42,480 nucleotides of DNA, taken from the NCBI GenBank assembly GCA_035560235.1, contig DATMAG010000038.1, forward strand, positions 1-42,480, given 5' to 3'. The notes below the pieces were generated by a model. The model saw nothing but the letters and a program-made list of their open reading frames with translations, searched no databases and had not been told where the DNA came from. Shown piece after piece: positions 5,378-14,841 of this stretch; positions within the stretch are counted from its first letter, which is position 1, and every line of letters begins with the position of its first letter. The DNA comes from DASRDU01 sp035560235 (GTDB lineage: Bacteria > Acidobacteriota > Blastocatellia > RBC074). Both the position numbers and the translations under genes were made by a program.

Positions 5378-8300
5378 TCACCATCGCTTTCTGATGTCGC
5401 CCTGCAGGAGCGTGATGACCTGCCCGCCGGGCGTCGTGAGGCGCAGCTTGTAAACAGCCGTCTTCCACGTCAGGGCGCTCACCTGCGCGGCAGTCAGCGT
5501 GATCGTGATCCGGGCGTTCGCCGTGTCAGTCACCAGCCCGCCGGTCTGACTGCTGAGCGTGAGCAGCACCGCCGCGCTGCTCTCAGCCGTGCGCCAGACG
5601 GTCAGTTCCGCCGTGCATCCGGTCAGATCGAGGAGGGCGTCCCCGACCCTGAAGATCCTGACCGCCTCGAAGGTGTCGCCCTCGCGCAGGATCAGCGTGC
5701 GTTTCGCGGGCTGCAGGCGCGGACTCGGCGCAACCATCCCGCCGCCGGGCGCGGCTGTGACTGTCAGCGTCACCGCATTCGAGGTCTGGTTGTCAGAATT
5801 CGTGACGGTGATCTGAAGCGCGCCCGCGCTGGCGATGTCGCTGGCAGGAATCACTGCCGTCAGTTGCATCGCGCTGACAAAAGTCGTCGAGCGCGCCGAG
5901 CCGCCCACTTTGACGGTCGCGCCGCTGCGAAAGCCTGCGCCGTTCACCGTCAGCACAAACTGAGCGCCGCCTGCCGTCACCGATGACGGCGAGATGCCGC
6001 TGACTGACGGCGCTGGCCAGGTAACCGTGAGCGTGGCTGCATTCGACAGCCCGCCGCCCGGCCCCGGATTGAAGACCGTAACTTGCAGCGTGCCTGCCGC
6101 AGTGATGTCCGAAGCCGGAATCACTGCCGTCAGTTGCGTCGCGCTCGTGAAGGTCGTTGCGCGGTCGCTGCCGCCGACGCGCACGACCGAGCCGTTGACG
6201 AAATTGCCGCCGCTCACGGCGAGCGTGAACTGTCCGCTGCCTGCGACCACCGCTGACGGCGAGAGGCTCGAAATCGAGGGCACGGGGTTGCCCTGCCCTG
6301 AGGTGATCGTGAATGTCGCCGGGCCGGAAGTCGTGTTGTCGGCAGCGTTGTGAACGGTGATCTGAGCCGTGCCAGCCGAGGCAAGGTTCTGCGCCGGGAC
6401 GGTCGCGGCGAGCTGCTCGGCGCTGATGAAGCTGGTCGCCAGGCTGCTCCCGTTCCAGCGCACCACCGCGTCCGCCGCGAAGTTCGTGCCGTTCACGATC
6501 AGCGTGAACTGCGCGCCTCCCGCAGCCGCCGAGTCCGGCGCGAGCGAACTGATCGCGGGCGTCTGCGCCGGGTAGTCGAAGGTTCCGGCCTGCCCGGCAT
6601 CCCACGAGGCCTTCGCAAAGCCCGGATCGGCGCCGTCGAGCGCGAGGCCCGCATAAGGACTCGTCGGATCGAGCGTGACGTTGTCGTAATAGGGCGTCGC
6701 GGGCGCAGTCGTGAATTTCCATTTCACGTCGGCCTCTGCCGCCGGATAGTGATTGCCCGCCGGATAGCTCGCCTGACTGACGGCCACAAAGATGTTCCGG
6801 GCGAAGACGGCGTCCGGCAGATAGGTCTGAATGGTCGGATTGCCCGAACCGGTGCCGTCGCCGATGATCCCGAACTGTGTCCCGTCGAGCGCGTTGTCCA
6901 CGATCACGCAGCGCACGTTCGACGGCGTAAATGTGTTGGTGTAGCACGTGAACCACGAGTTCCAGGCGAAGACGGTGTTGTGACGGAAGACGAAATCCTG
7001 CACGTCCGTCAACTTGAACGCTCTGCCGGTCGTGCCCGCGCCGAAGCTCGCCTGATCGGGCACGGGATTGCTCCCGCCGCCGCCGAGATCGAGGAGGTTG
7101 TGTTCGATCAGGAAGCGCGCCGCGCGAATGCTCTGCTGGTTATTGTCCTCGCCCAGCAGATTGAAGCCCTGCGCCACGCCGGTGATCAGGTTGTTCGTGA
7201 AGGTCACATCCTGCACGGTTGACCAGGGCGCGGTGCCGTCCTGATTGCGCACCGTGAAAAGAATCGCGGTGCCGTCCTGCCCGTCAATCCAGCAGTACTC
7301 GAAGATGTTGCCGTCCACGAGCACGCGCTGCGCATTCTTCAGCTCGAAGATGTTCTTCACCGCCCAGTGCGTGCCCGCATAGCTCGCGTGGTTCGGGTTC
7401 CACGAGAGAGGCTTGCGGCAGTAGTTCTGCCGGAATTCGATGTCGGAAGGAATCAGGCCGCTGATGTGCGGATCGCCGCCGCCGAACATCACGTTTTCAC
7501 CCGCGCCTTCCAGATAGTTGTTGACGATCTTGAAGGGGCCGGGGCCGTTGAGGCCGTTGATCGCCTGGGCCTCCTGGCCGACCTTGTGGATCTCGGAGAT
7601 GTAGCATTCCACGACCGCGCCGTAAGCGCAGTTGAGCGCGACGCCGCGGACGCTGTCTTTGTTCGGCTGCCCGTGAATCCAGCAGCGGTCGAGGACGAGA
7701 TGATGCGGCACCAGCGCGAGCGAGTTCTGGGCGCTCGACGCATCGCCGAAGCTGACGAGGTTGTCGCTCGCGGCCACTGCCGCATCAGCGGTGATCTCAA
7801 GCCCGGCCAGCCAGTAATAATGCGCCGACGGCGCGGTCGAGAGCGCAGGCTGATTGTTCGGGCTGACGAGCCTTGCGTAGTTCGCTGCCGTGCCGGGCGT
7901 GACGCGCGTGCCCTTCGGCGGCAGACTGCCCGCCGGGTTCGCAGTCGTGATGACGATCCAGCCATTGCCCGCTTTGTTCGGCAGCGTGAAGTTGCCGGTG
8001 TAAGCGCCGGTCATCACCTCGATTCTGTCGCCGGGCTGCGCCGCGTTGATCGCCGCCTGCAGGTCGTCACCCGCATTGACCGTAATCACGCTGCCCGTCG
8101 TGGCCGGAACCGCGCCGGTGTAAATCCATTCGCGGGGCAGTTCCGCTCGCGCGACGACCATCAGCGGATGGTCGAGCGATGCGCCGCCGTCCGGGTTTGT
8201 GATTCTGATCTGCAGCACGGCTGGCGCAGCAATGTCTGAAGCCGGAATCTGCACCGTGACCTGCGTGGCATTGACGAAGGTCGTGCTGCGGTTCGAGCCG

Positions 8301-11300
8301 CCCACCTGAACAATGGCTCCGTTCTGAAAATCGGAACCGTTGATGGTCAGCACAAACTGCGGCCCGCCAGCCCAGACAAAGAGCGGGTCGAGGCCGGTGA
8401 TGTCGGGAGTGGCAGGCGGCGCGCCTGACGGGTTGACGGTCAGCGGGAGACTGTTCGAGAGTCCGCCGCCGGGGCCGGGATTGAAGACCGTCACCTGCAG
8501 CGTTCCCGCTGCGGCCACGTCGGAGGACGGAATCTGCGCCGTCACCTGCGTGGCGGAAACAAACGTGGTCGTTCTGTCCTGCCCGTTGATTCTGACGACC
8601 GAACCGTTGATGAAGTCCGTGCCGTTCACGGTCAGCGTGAAGGCCGGATCTCCGGCGGTCTTTGTGGCCGGAATGATCGAACTGATCGCCGGGACGGGGT
8701 TGGCGACGACATCGGCCAGATACTGCTCGAAGCCGAAGGCGCGCTGACCGTAATTCTTGACCGACGAGCCGGGGAAGCCGTCGGTGCGGAAGTTCAGCGG
8801 GAAGCGGTTGGCCGGATTGAGCAGCGGCCCGCCCTGCCCGAAGTAGAAGGCCGTGTCCTTGAAGACTCGTTTGGCCAGGCTGCCGAGCGCCGCATCGCCG
8901 GTAATCTTCGCTGCCGCCGAGATGCCCGGCAGATAGTCCATCGAGCGTCCGACCGAGGGCGTGCCCTGATTTTCAAACGGCACGGGATAAACCGCCACGC
9001 CCGCGCTCCACGCCCGCGCCGTGCTGCCGTAGCGTGCGCGCGTCAGGCCGCTGACGGTGTTGCCGCTGCGCGATGAATACTGCACGTACTCGATGTTCGT
9101 GCCGTCATCAATCGCAAGGTTGCCGCCCCAGTCCACGAACTTCGCGCCGTCAGTCAGCGTCAGCGTCGTGTCACCGGCAGCGATCCCCGCTGCCAGCGTC
9201 GTCTGCGCCTGCGGCCACCAGAAGTAACTGCCTTCAGTCGCCAGGTACTGCCCGGCGAAACTCACTCCGCCTGCCAGCGGCGTGTCCTTGCGCGCAGTCT
9301 GAGCCGTCAGTTGCGCATCGCCGAAGGCGACCATTTTGCCGACGCGGGCGATGTAATCGCGCACCGTCGCGTCGCCGGTCAGGTGCCAGTATTCAACCGC
9401 CGGAATCAGCGTGTAGCCGTACTGAATGAAGGTCGAGACGCGGCGCGCATTCGGATCGGAGGGCGGAGCGTTGTCATCCTCGAAGCCCTGATCCAGATAC
9501 CAGCCGTGACTGCCCTGAGCCGCTTCGCAGGCCGTGAAGCAGCTCAGGTACTGCTGCGCTTTCGCGAGCAGCGACTGCCGCCCGAAGTAACGATAAGCCG
9601 CCAGCAGCCCCATTGCGGCCCACGACACCCAGCGGAAGCCGTCCTGGCTGGAAAAGATGTTCCAGCCCGCGCCGTTGCCGTAGTAAGCGCCGGGATAAGG
9701 ATTCGCCCCGGTCGGCGCCCAGTCGAAGACGAGCAGCGTGCCCGGCACGGTCTGGTTGTTCTCGTCCTTCGATTCGATGGAGAGACTGACCGACTCAAGG
9801 ACTGCCGGATCGCCCGTCAGCGACCAGTAGAGCCAGAGGCCCTCCCACCACGAATGCGACGGAAAGGCCGGCCCGCGCCGGTCTTCGTCCTCGAACCGGA
9901 TCAGCCCCTGCCGCTCGAAGTACGGAAAGCCCGGATTGTCGAGCGCGCGCGACTGATAGACGCCGTAATCGGCCACATAGCGGGCGCACTCGGAGCCGAG
10001 CTGCAGCGCGCGCAGGTCGCCTGAGCGCAGGTATTGCACGAGGACGTGATACTGCGTGTCGTAGTGGTTGTAACAGCGCGGATTGTCCTGCCAGGGGAAG
10101 GTGCCGAAGACGCTCCATCCGAAGCCATCGCCGTACTCGCCGCGCGTCCTGAACTCTTTGGCTGAAGCTGCCGGTTGCGAGCCGTAGGAAACGGCCTTCG
10201 TCACATCGTAGGCAACAGCCATCGAGCTCTCGGCGCGGTTCGCGGCCTCGGCCATCTCCGCATCGCCGCCGAACTGCGCGGCTGTCCACGTCTGCGCCAC
10301 CGTCGTCACGGCCCGGTGCGCCTGCGTCGAAACCACATAAGCCGGATCGAGCGCGCAGTTGGTCGGACGGCTGGTGAGCGTGGCCGGAGCCGCGACCGCA
10401 TTGCCGAGGAAGAATTCGACCGACGTGGCGCGGTCAGCGGGCAGCGTCTGCGCCGGAGCCGCAGTCGGGAAGATCGAGAAATGAAAACCGTTGGCGTCGC
10501 CGCTGAGGCCCTTCGGCCACTTCTCGGCGAACTCGGGCACCGCAAGCTGAAAGCTGCCAGCCGAAAGCGTAACGGTCGTGGTGCCAGCGTTGACGCGACT
10601 GACCGCCGTTGCATTGTCCAGGACCTGATCGCTGCCACTGGCCGCGTTCGCGGTCGGGATTTCAAAACGCAGGTCGGTGAAGGCGGCATCAACCGCCGGG
10701 ACACTGCGGTTCGAGCTGTAGTTGTTGAGCTTCACCTGGGCCTTCACCCAGGGCTGATCCTTCCAGAAGTGCCAGCGCACGGTCACCTCGACCGACTGGC
10801 TGACGTTGCTCGTGAACTTTCCGCGCTGGCGGATGATGGCATACTGTTCGGTCTGGCGTTCGATGATCGTGGAGGACGGCTGGAAGGGCGCAGTCACCGC
10901 GCCGCCGCCGCCGCCGATCACTTCGATCATCGTGTTTTCGAGGATTTTGACGCCGACGCTGCGCGAGAGCGTGAGCGTGTTCGTCGCCTGATTGATTGCC
11001 TGAATCGTGTATGCGCCATTCGCAAGGTAATCGTCGAGCAGGGTTTTGTCTTCGACGAGTTCGTCCTCGACGTGCGATCTGACCGGCGCAGTCTGGTAAT
11101 AAAGCTCGCTGCGCGCCGAGCCGGTGTTGACATAAATGAAGTCGAGCGTCAGCGATTCGGCGTTCGCCTGCCCGCGATTGATCCAGATCTGCCGTTTCAC
11201 CGACTCGCTCTGGTTGTAATAACTGTACTCGCCTTTGGCGACGACCGCGCCGCCCGACGTGTACCAGTACCCGCCTTCCCACTTGAGTCTGATCTGCTGC

Positions 11301-11830
11301 CCGACTGCCAGGCCGACGGTCGAAGTGACCGCAATCTGATTCGTGCTGCCCGCTTCGTAACGGCCCGTGACCTTGATCGTGTCGGCAGTGGCGACGGTCA
11401 CGAGGCGCGGCTTCGAGGCGGCGGCCAGTTGTTCGGTCGAGCCGATGATGAACTGCGAGAGCAGATCGGCGCTGTTCTTCGTCACGCGCACATCGAGCGC
11501 GCCGTTCTGGACGCGGATGTCGTTTGCGCCATCGGTGATCTGAATCGGCAGCCCGGAGTAAGCCGCATTGCTGTCGTCAATCGTGTGACTGCCGGTCGCT
11601 GAGGGCTTGAACGACACGAGCGCGATCATTATCGGTTTTGTCGCGTCGGTCTTCTCGCCGCCCCAGCGCGAGAGGACTTCAAAGGCGCTGCTGCCCGCAA
11701 TGACCGCGCCTGACGGATTTTTCACGCGCAGCGCGGCGGTCGAGAGCAGACCGGCTGACTGCGGAAACGGGACGCCGATTGTGACCGGCAGGTTTGCGTT
11801 CTGGACATTGACTGCAACACTGATGCTCAT
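5378..11830 (-). CDS. Giant chimeric tail spike (lyase/glycosidase-like, beta-helix, five IPT/TIG domains)
   Basis: 2150 residues. Approximate order: 1-520 beta-rich domain resembling the N-terminal RIFT-barrel of PcRGLX/YetA-like polysaccharide lyases; 560-1040 helical toroid-like domain (DNPRCYNHYDTQYH, FPSHSWWEGLWLYWSLTGD), interrupted at about 878-947 by a small beta module (TTLTLTDGAKF...NTVSGLTRARYG) typical of phage structural proteins; 1046-1133 and 1142-1226 IPT/TIG domains; 1240-1745 right-handed parallel beta-helix (repeated VDGNIFEY, FTNNLITGV, IEHNLLDL turns); three further IPT/TIG domains at 1756-1843, 1850-1937 and 1940-2025; 2042-2150 a phage baseplate-like domain starting LILREGDTF. 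It probably binds and digests a host surface polysaccharide. The enzyme class is inferred from fold resemblance; I cannot assign catalytic residues. The TIG repeats are of the Acidobacteria secreted-protein type. Confidence 0.8.
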   Translation of the reverse strand: MSISVAVNVQNANLPVTIGVPFPQSAGLLSTAALRVKNPSGAVIAGSSAFEVLSRWGGEKTDATKPIMIALVSFKPSATGSHTIDDSNAAYSGLPIQITDGANDIRVQNGALDVRVTKNSADLLSQFIIGSTEQLAAASKPRLVTVATADTIKVTGRYEAGSTNQIAVTSTVGLAVGQQIRLKWEGGYWYTSGGAVVAKGEYSYYNQSESVKRQIWINRGQANAESLTLDFIYVNTGSARSELYYQTAPVRSHVEDELVEDKTLLDDYLANGAYTIQAINQATNTLTLSRSVGVKILENTMIEVIGGGGGAVTAPFQPSSTIIERQTEQYAIIRQRGKFTSNVSQSVEVTVRWHFWKDQPWVKAQVKLNNYSSNRSVPAVDAAFTDLRFEIPTANAASGSDQVLDNATAVSRVNAGTTTVTLSAGSFQLAVPEFAEKWPKGLSGDANGFHFSIFPTAAPAQTLPADRATSVEFFLGNAVAAPATLTSRPTNCALDPAYVVSTQAHRAVTTVAQTWTAAQFGGDAEMAEAANRAESSMAVAYDVTKAVSYGSQPAASAKEFRTRGEYGDGFGWSVFGTFPWQDNPRCYNHYDTQYHVLVQYLRSGDLRALQLGSECARYVADYGVYQSRALDNPGFPYFERQGLIRFEDEDRRGPAFPSHSWWEGLWLYWSLTGDPAVLESVSLSIESKDENNQTVPGTLLVFDWAPTGANPYPGAYYGNGAGWNIFSSQDGFRWVSWAAMGLLAAYRYFGRQSLLAKAQQYLSCFTACEAAQGSHGWYLDQGFEDDNAPPSDPNARRVSTFIQYGYTLIPAVEYWHLTGDATVRDYIARVGKMVAFGDAQLTAQTARKDTPLAGGVSFAGQYLATEGSYFWWPQAQTTLAAGIAAGDTTLTLTDGAKFVDWGGNLAIDDGTNIEYVQYSSRSGNTVSGLTRARYGSTARAWSAGVAVYPVPFENQGTPSVGRSMDYLPGISAAAKITGDAALGSLAKRVFKDTAFYFGQGGPLLNPANRFPLNFRTDGFPGSSVKNYGQRAFGFEQYLADVVANPVPAISSIIPATKTAGDPAFTLTVNGTDFINGSVVRINGQDRTTTFVSATQVTAQIPSSDVAAAGTLQVTVFNPGPGGGLSNSLPLTVNPSGAPPATPDITGLDPLFVWAGGPQFVLTINGSDFQNGAIVQVGGSNRSTTFVNATQVTVQIPASDIAAPAVLQIRITNPDGGASLDHPLMVVARAELPREWIYTGAVPATTGSVITVNAGDDLQAAINAAQPGDRIEVMTGAYTGNFTLPNKAGNGWIVITTANPAGSLPPKGTRVTPGTAANYARLVSPNNQPALSTAPSAHYYWLAGLEITADAAVAASDNLVSFGDASSAQNSLALVPHHLVLDRCWIHGQPNKDSVRGVALNCAYGAVVECYISEIHKVGQEAQAINGLNGPGPFKIVNNYLEGAGENVMFGGGDPHISGLIPSDIEFRQNYCRKPLSWNPNHASYAGTHWAVKNIFELKNAQRVLVDGNIFEYCWIDGQDGTAILFTVRNQDGTAPWSTVQDVTFTNNLITGVAQGFNLLGEDNNQQSIRAARFLIEHNLLDLGGGGSNPVPDQASFGAGTTGRAFKLTDVQDFVFRHNTVFAWNSWFTCYTNTFTPSNVRCVIVDNALDGTQFGIIGDGTGSGNPTIQTYLPDAVFARNIFVAVSQASYPAGNHYPAAEADVKWKFTTAPATPYYDNVTLDPTSPYAGLALDGADPGFAKASWDAGQAGTFDYPAQTPAISSLAPDSAAAGGAQFTLIVNGTNFAADAVVRWNGSSLATSFISAEQLAATVPAQNLASAGTAQITVHNAADNTTSGPATFTITSGQGNPVPSISSLSPSAVVAGSGQFTLAVSGGNFVNGSVVRVGGSDRATTFTSATQLTAVIPASDITAAGTLQVTVFNPGPGGGLSNAATLTVTWPAPSVSGISPSSVTAGGAQFVLTVNGAGFRSGATVKVGGSARSTTFVSAMQLTAVIPASDIASAGALQITVTNSDNQTSNAVTLTVTAAPGGGMVAPSPRLQPAKRTLILREGDTFEAVRIFRVGDALLDLTGCTAELTVWRTAESSAAVLLTLSSQTGGLVTDTANARITITLTAAQVSALTWKTAVYKLRLTTPGGQVITLLQGDIRKRW

Positions 11831-11907
11831 CGCCTCTCACCCTTCACCTTTCACCTCTGACGAGCCGGAGAATAGCAGACCGCGCGGGCGGCTTGCAGGC
11901 AGCCCGG

Positions 11908-14769
11908 TTACAGCCCGATTGGCTGATCGAAATCTCTGCTGCCGCCGGAGCCGTAACCGCCTGAACCGGATGAATAAGGCGGCACGACCGGGCTGCCGCC
12001 CGTCCCGGAATTGCCCGTGTTCGGATTGCTGACCGGCTGATTGGGCGGATCGCCCGACGTGTTGACCGTGCTGCCGGGTTGCAGCGGCATCAGGATCGGC
12101 GCGCCCGTCTCCCTGATCGTGTCGTCGTACACCTCGCTGCGGTAGAGCCGGGCCGTGATCCGCGCCCGGTGCTGCGAGTCAATCGAGATGTCCTCGATGG
12201 TGACCGGGACGTTGCGAATGAACTCCGCGCCGCTGTAATGAGTCACGCAGATCACGTCACCCACATCGAGCAGGAGCGCGTCGCCCGACGCCTGGAGTGT
12301 CACAAACCAGTCGCACAGCCGCCGCTTGCCGAGTCTGATGCGCAGCAGCCGGAAGGCCTGGTGCGCATCCACAACTGCCGACAGGTTGATCTCCTCCTTG
12401 CTGGTCTTGCCGACCTGCTTAACGTGCGCTTCAGCCTCGTCTTCAATCGCCGTCGGCGCCCAGTCGTGAATCTGGCTGCGAAATTTGCCGTAGACATAGT
12501 TCGTGCTGCTCTGACGCGAACCGAGCGGCCACGAAACCGAGTCTTTGATGAGCTTCGCCTGGCCCTCGCCGCCGAACGCCGCCGCGACGCGAATGCACTC
12601 CTCAAGCTGAAAGTGCGGCTCAGCAAGGGGCGCATCGAGCTTCAGAAAGCCGAGCTTCGAGACAATGCGGATCACGCTGCCCTGGGCGAGGTTCCATTCC
12701 GCGCGCACGTAACGCCGCAGCGTCACCTCACCGTTGATCGTGGCGGCGAGGTAGCCCGCAATCGCCTCAATGTCGTCACCCGCCTGCGCCGTGTAATCCA
12801 CTTTGATTCCGTCAATCCACAGTTCCACCTTCGCGCCGTCCGAGACTGTGCCGCCGAGCGTGATGGTGCCGGTCGCGGGATGAGTCGCGTCGGCTCCTGA
12901 CAGAGTTGCGCCCGAGAGCGTCGCCGTGATCGTCCCGGCAGTGTTCTGCTGCAGCGTGATCTGATTGCCGAGCGTGCTGAAGCCGTAATCGGTGACGCGC
13001 CGGATTTCGCTGTTGGGCAGGTGCGCGCCGATCAGAATCTGAGCGCCGATGTTGTGCGACCACCGGCGCGCGTCCTCGACCTCGATCTGCGTCGCTCCGG
13101 CTGCGGCAGGCTCGCGCAGATAAGTCACATCGGCGGGCTTGTCCACTCTGATCTGAATCTTCCCGTTTGCGCCGTAAACCAGCCGCCCGTTGAAGCTTTG
13201 CAGCAGCACGTCCCAGAGAAAATCGCCCAGACTCGTCTGCTCTTTGATCGTGAAGTTGGTGGTGTACCTGCGCCGCACCTTCCGCACCGGCGAAATGAAC
13301 TGCTGAATGTTCGTCTGACTGATGTAGCGATAGTAAGCCTGCACGAGCTGGCCGTAGCCGCCCGTCGGAATCTTCCCCTGCGCGAGCATCAGCGCAATTC
13401 TGTCCACTGTCGCAGCGCCGAAGCCTGACGCCGACGCGAAGGCCCTGAATCCCTGAATCGAGCCGCCGGTGACCTGTTCGGGAATGATGACCTGCTCGAA
13501 GCCGGTGTCGTCAATGACCGGCTCATTGCAGTCGTGAAAGGCTTCGAGGATGGATTCATCGTCAATGTCGGATGCCTTCGCCGTGCCGCGATTCGTCAGA
13601 TACCAGCGCGCGAGCAGCGGCCCGCTGTCAGTCCACTGCTTCAGCGTGAACTGCCCGCTCGCGTCCGGGTAATCCACCCTGCGGCCCCTGACAATCGCGG
13701 TCACTGTTGGCGCTGCGTCGTTGGCGTCGTTCGGATCGCTGCCGACCGCTTCGCCCTCGGCCCACGTCACGCCGCTGAACCGGCCCGCGCCGGTAAAGAG
13801 CAGCGATTCGGGCTGTCCCTGACTGCCCCACTCGCCGAGCGCCGTGTGCGCGTTGTCAGGCGCGGGCAGGTACTGCTTGTCCCTGACGCGCAGTTCAAAG
13901 ATGCCGTCGGAATCTTCCGCCGCGAAGGCCTGCAGGAAACGCACCTTTGCGCCCGTGTCCGCGTGCATCAGCGGGACGCCTTCAACCTGCGCGATTCCGG
14001 CTGTTTCGGGGATGTACGTCTCTTCGCTCAGATCTGAGACGCTCGACCAGGGCGCGCTCACGATCCGTTTCTTTTTGCGCGTGAAGAAGAGCAGGAATCG
14101 CTTCTGCTCGACCGTTTCGTACTGAAAGGTGCCGCTGACGGGCTGGAAACGAAAGCCCTGAAAGTTGTCGGTGTTCGAGTAGCTGAGGCACTGATTGTAA
14201 GAGCCGTTGCAGCGCACAGCGGCCTGGTATTCAGCCGACTTTGAGGCGAGCGGCACTCCGCCCCGGCACGCCTCGCCCTTGAAATCGAAGCGCAACGGAC
14301 ACAGGATCGTCATCTGCCGCCGCAGCAGATCCTGATCGCTCCCGAAGTCCTGCCGCACTGTCAACTGACAGGTCTGGTGATTGAGTTCGTCCGGCTTGTC
14401 GCAGAAGCCGCCGAAGAGGATGAGCGACCCGTCCGGCACGAGCCGCGAAACGAGCCGCATCTGCAGCCACATCCCTTCGAGCCGCTGAGCGTTGACGAAG
14501 CGGGTCATTGCCAGATCAACATTGCTCAGTGTCAGCGAGAGCGTGTTGACCTGCTTGTCGAGGTAGCGTTTGACCTCGCCGCGACTGATCACGCGGCGCT
14601 CATATTCAAGTCCCTGAAAGGTGATCGCCGAATTCGCCCAGCGCGCGACGGCCCGCGCGGGCGTGCGCTCGTCCTCGTCGCGCGTGAAGATTTCATAAAG
14701 TTCGACGAGTTCGCGCGGCTTGTCGGTCAGCCGCAGCACTGCCAGCAGTTCAGGGTCACACTTCTGCAT
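11908..14769 (-). CDS. Tail hub protein: DUF2163/gpL-like plus gpJ-like fusion
   Basis: 953 residues from the ATG at 14769, which has AAGGTGA five bases upstream; a GTG nine bases earlier is also possible. The first ~210 residues resemble DUF2163/lambda gpL-type minor tail proteins. Four Cys at about 157, 168, 187 and 194 (CPLRFDFKGEAC and RCNGSYNQCLSYSNTDNFQG) match the cysteine cluster that in gpL binds an iron-sulfur cluster. The middle and later parts look like a gpJ-type hub/receptor-binding platform (FLWDVLLQSFNGRLVYGANG), with an inserted small beta module at about 549-609 and a Gly/Ser/Pro-rich tail. In many phages these are separate genes, so this is a natural fusion. It lies between the minor tail protein and the spike it probably anchors. 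Confidence 0.75.
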   Translation of the reverse strand: MQKCDPELLAVLRLTDKPRELVELYEIFTRDEDERTPARAVARWANSAITFQGLEYERRVISRGEVKRYLDKQVNTLSLTLSNVDLAMTRFVNAQRLEGMWLQMRLVSRLVPDGSLILFGGFCDKPDELNHQTCQLTVRQDFGSDQDLLRRQMTILCPLRFDFKGEACRGGVPLASKSAEYQAAVRCNGSYNQCLSYSNTDNFQGFRFQPVSGTFQYETVEQKRFLLFFTRKKKRIVSAPWSSVSDLSEETYIPETAGIAQVEGVPLMHADTGAKVRFLQAFAAEDSDGIFELRVRDKQYLPAPDNAHTALGEWGSQGQPESLLFTGAGRFSGVTWAEGEAVGSDPNDANDAAPTVTAIVRGRRVDYPDASGQFTLKQWTDSGPLLARWYLTNRGTAKASDIDDESILEAFHDCNEPVIDDTGFEQVIIPEQVTGGSIQGFRAFASASGFGAATVDRIALMLAQGKIPTGGYGQLVQAYYRYISQTNIQQFISPVRKVRRRYTTNFTIKEQTSLGDFLWDVLLQSFNGRLVYGANGKIQIRVDKPADVTYLREPAAAGATQIEVEDARRWSHNIGAQILIGAHLPNSEIRRVTDYGFSTLGNQITLQQNTAGTITATLSGATLSGADATHPATGTITLGGTVSDGAKVELWIDGIKVDYTAQAGDDIEAIAGYLAATINGEVTLRRYVRAEWNLAQGSVIRIVSKLGFLKLDAPLAEPHFQLEECIRVAAAFGGEGQAKLIKDSVSWPLGSRQSSTNYVYGKFRSQIHDWAPTAIEDEAEAHVKQVGKTSKEEINLSAVVDAHQAFRLLRIRLGKRRLCDWFVTLQASGDALLLDVGDVICVTHYSGAEFIRNVPVTIEDISIDSQHRARITARLYRSEVYDDTIRETGAPILMPLQPGSTVNTSGDPPNQPVSNPNTGNSGTGGSPVVPPYSSGSGGYGSGGSRDFDQPIGL

Positions 14770-14841
14770 CACCGTCACCTTTCACCAGACCACAGAATGC
14801 GGGACACGTGCAGATGCTGCCCTGCACAATCCCCTGTGCCT

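Noticed and set aside
10175..11602. Long plus-strand frame opposite the spike gene
   Set aside because: Arg/Ala/Asp-rich mirror product without domains; caused by codon bias of the GC-rich spike gene on the other strand. The same applies to 14377-15567, 17495-18487, 20261-21490 and 32310-33575.
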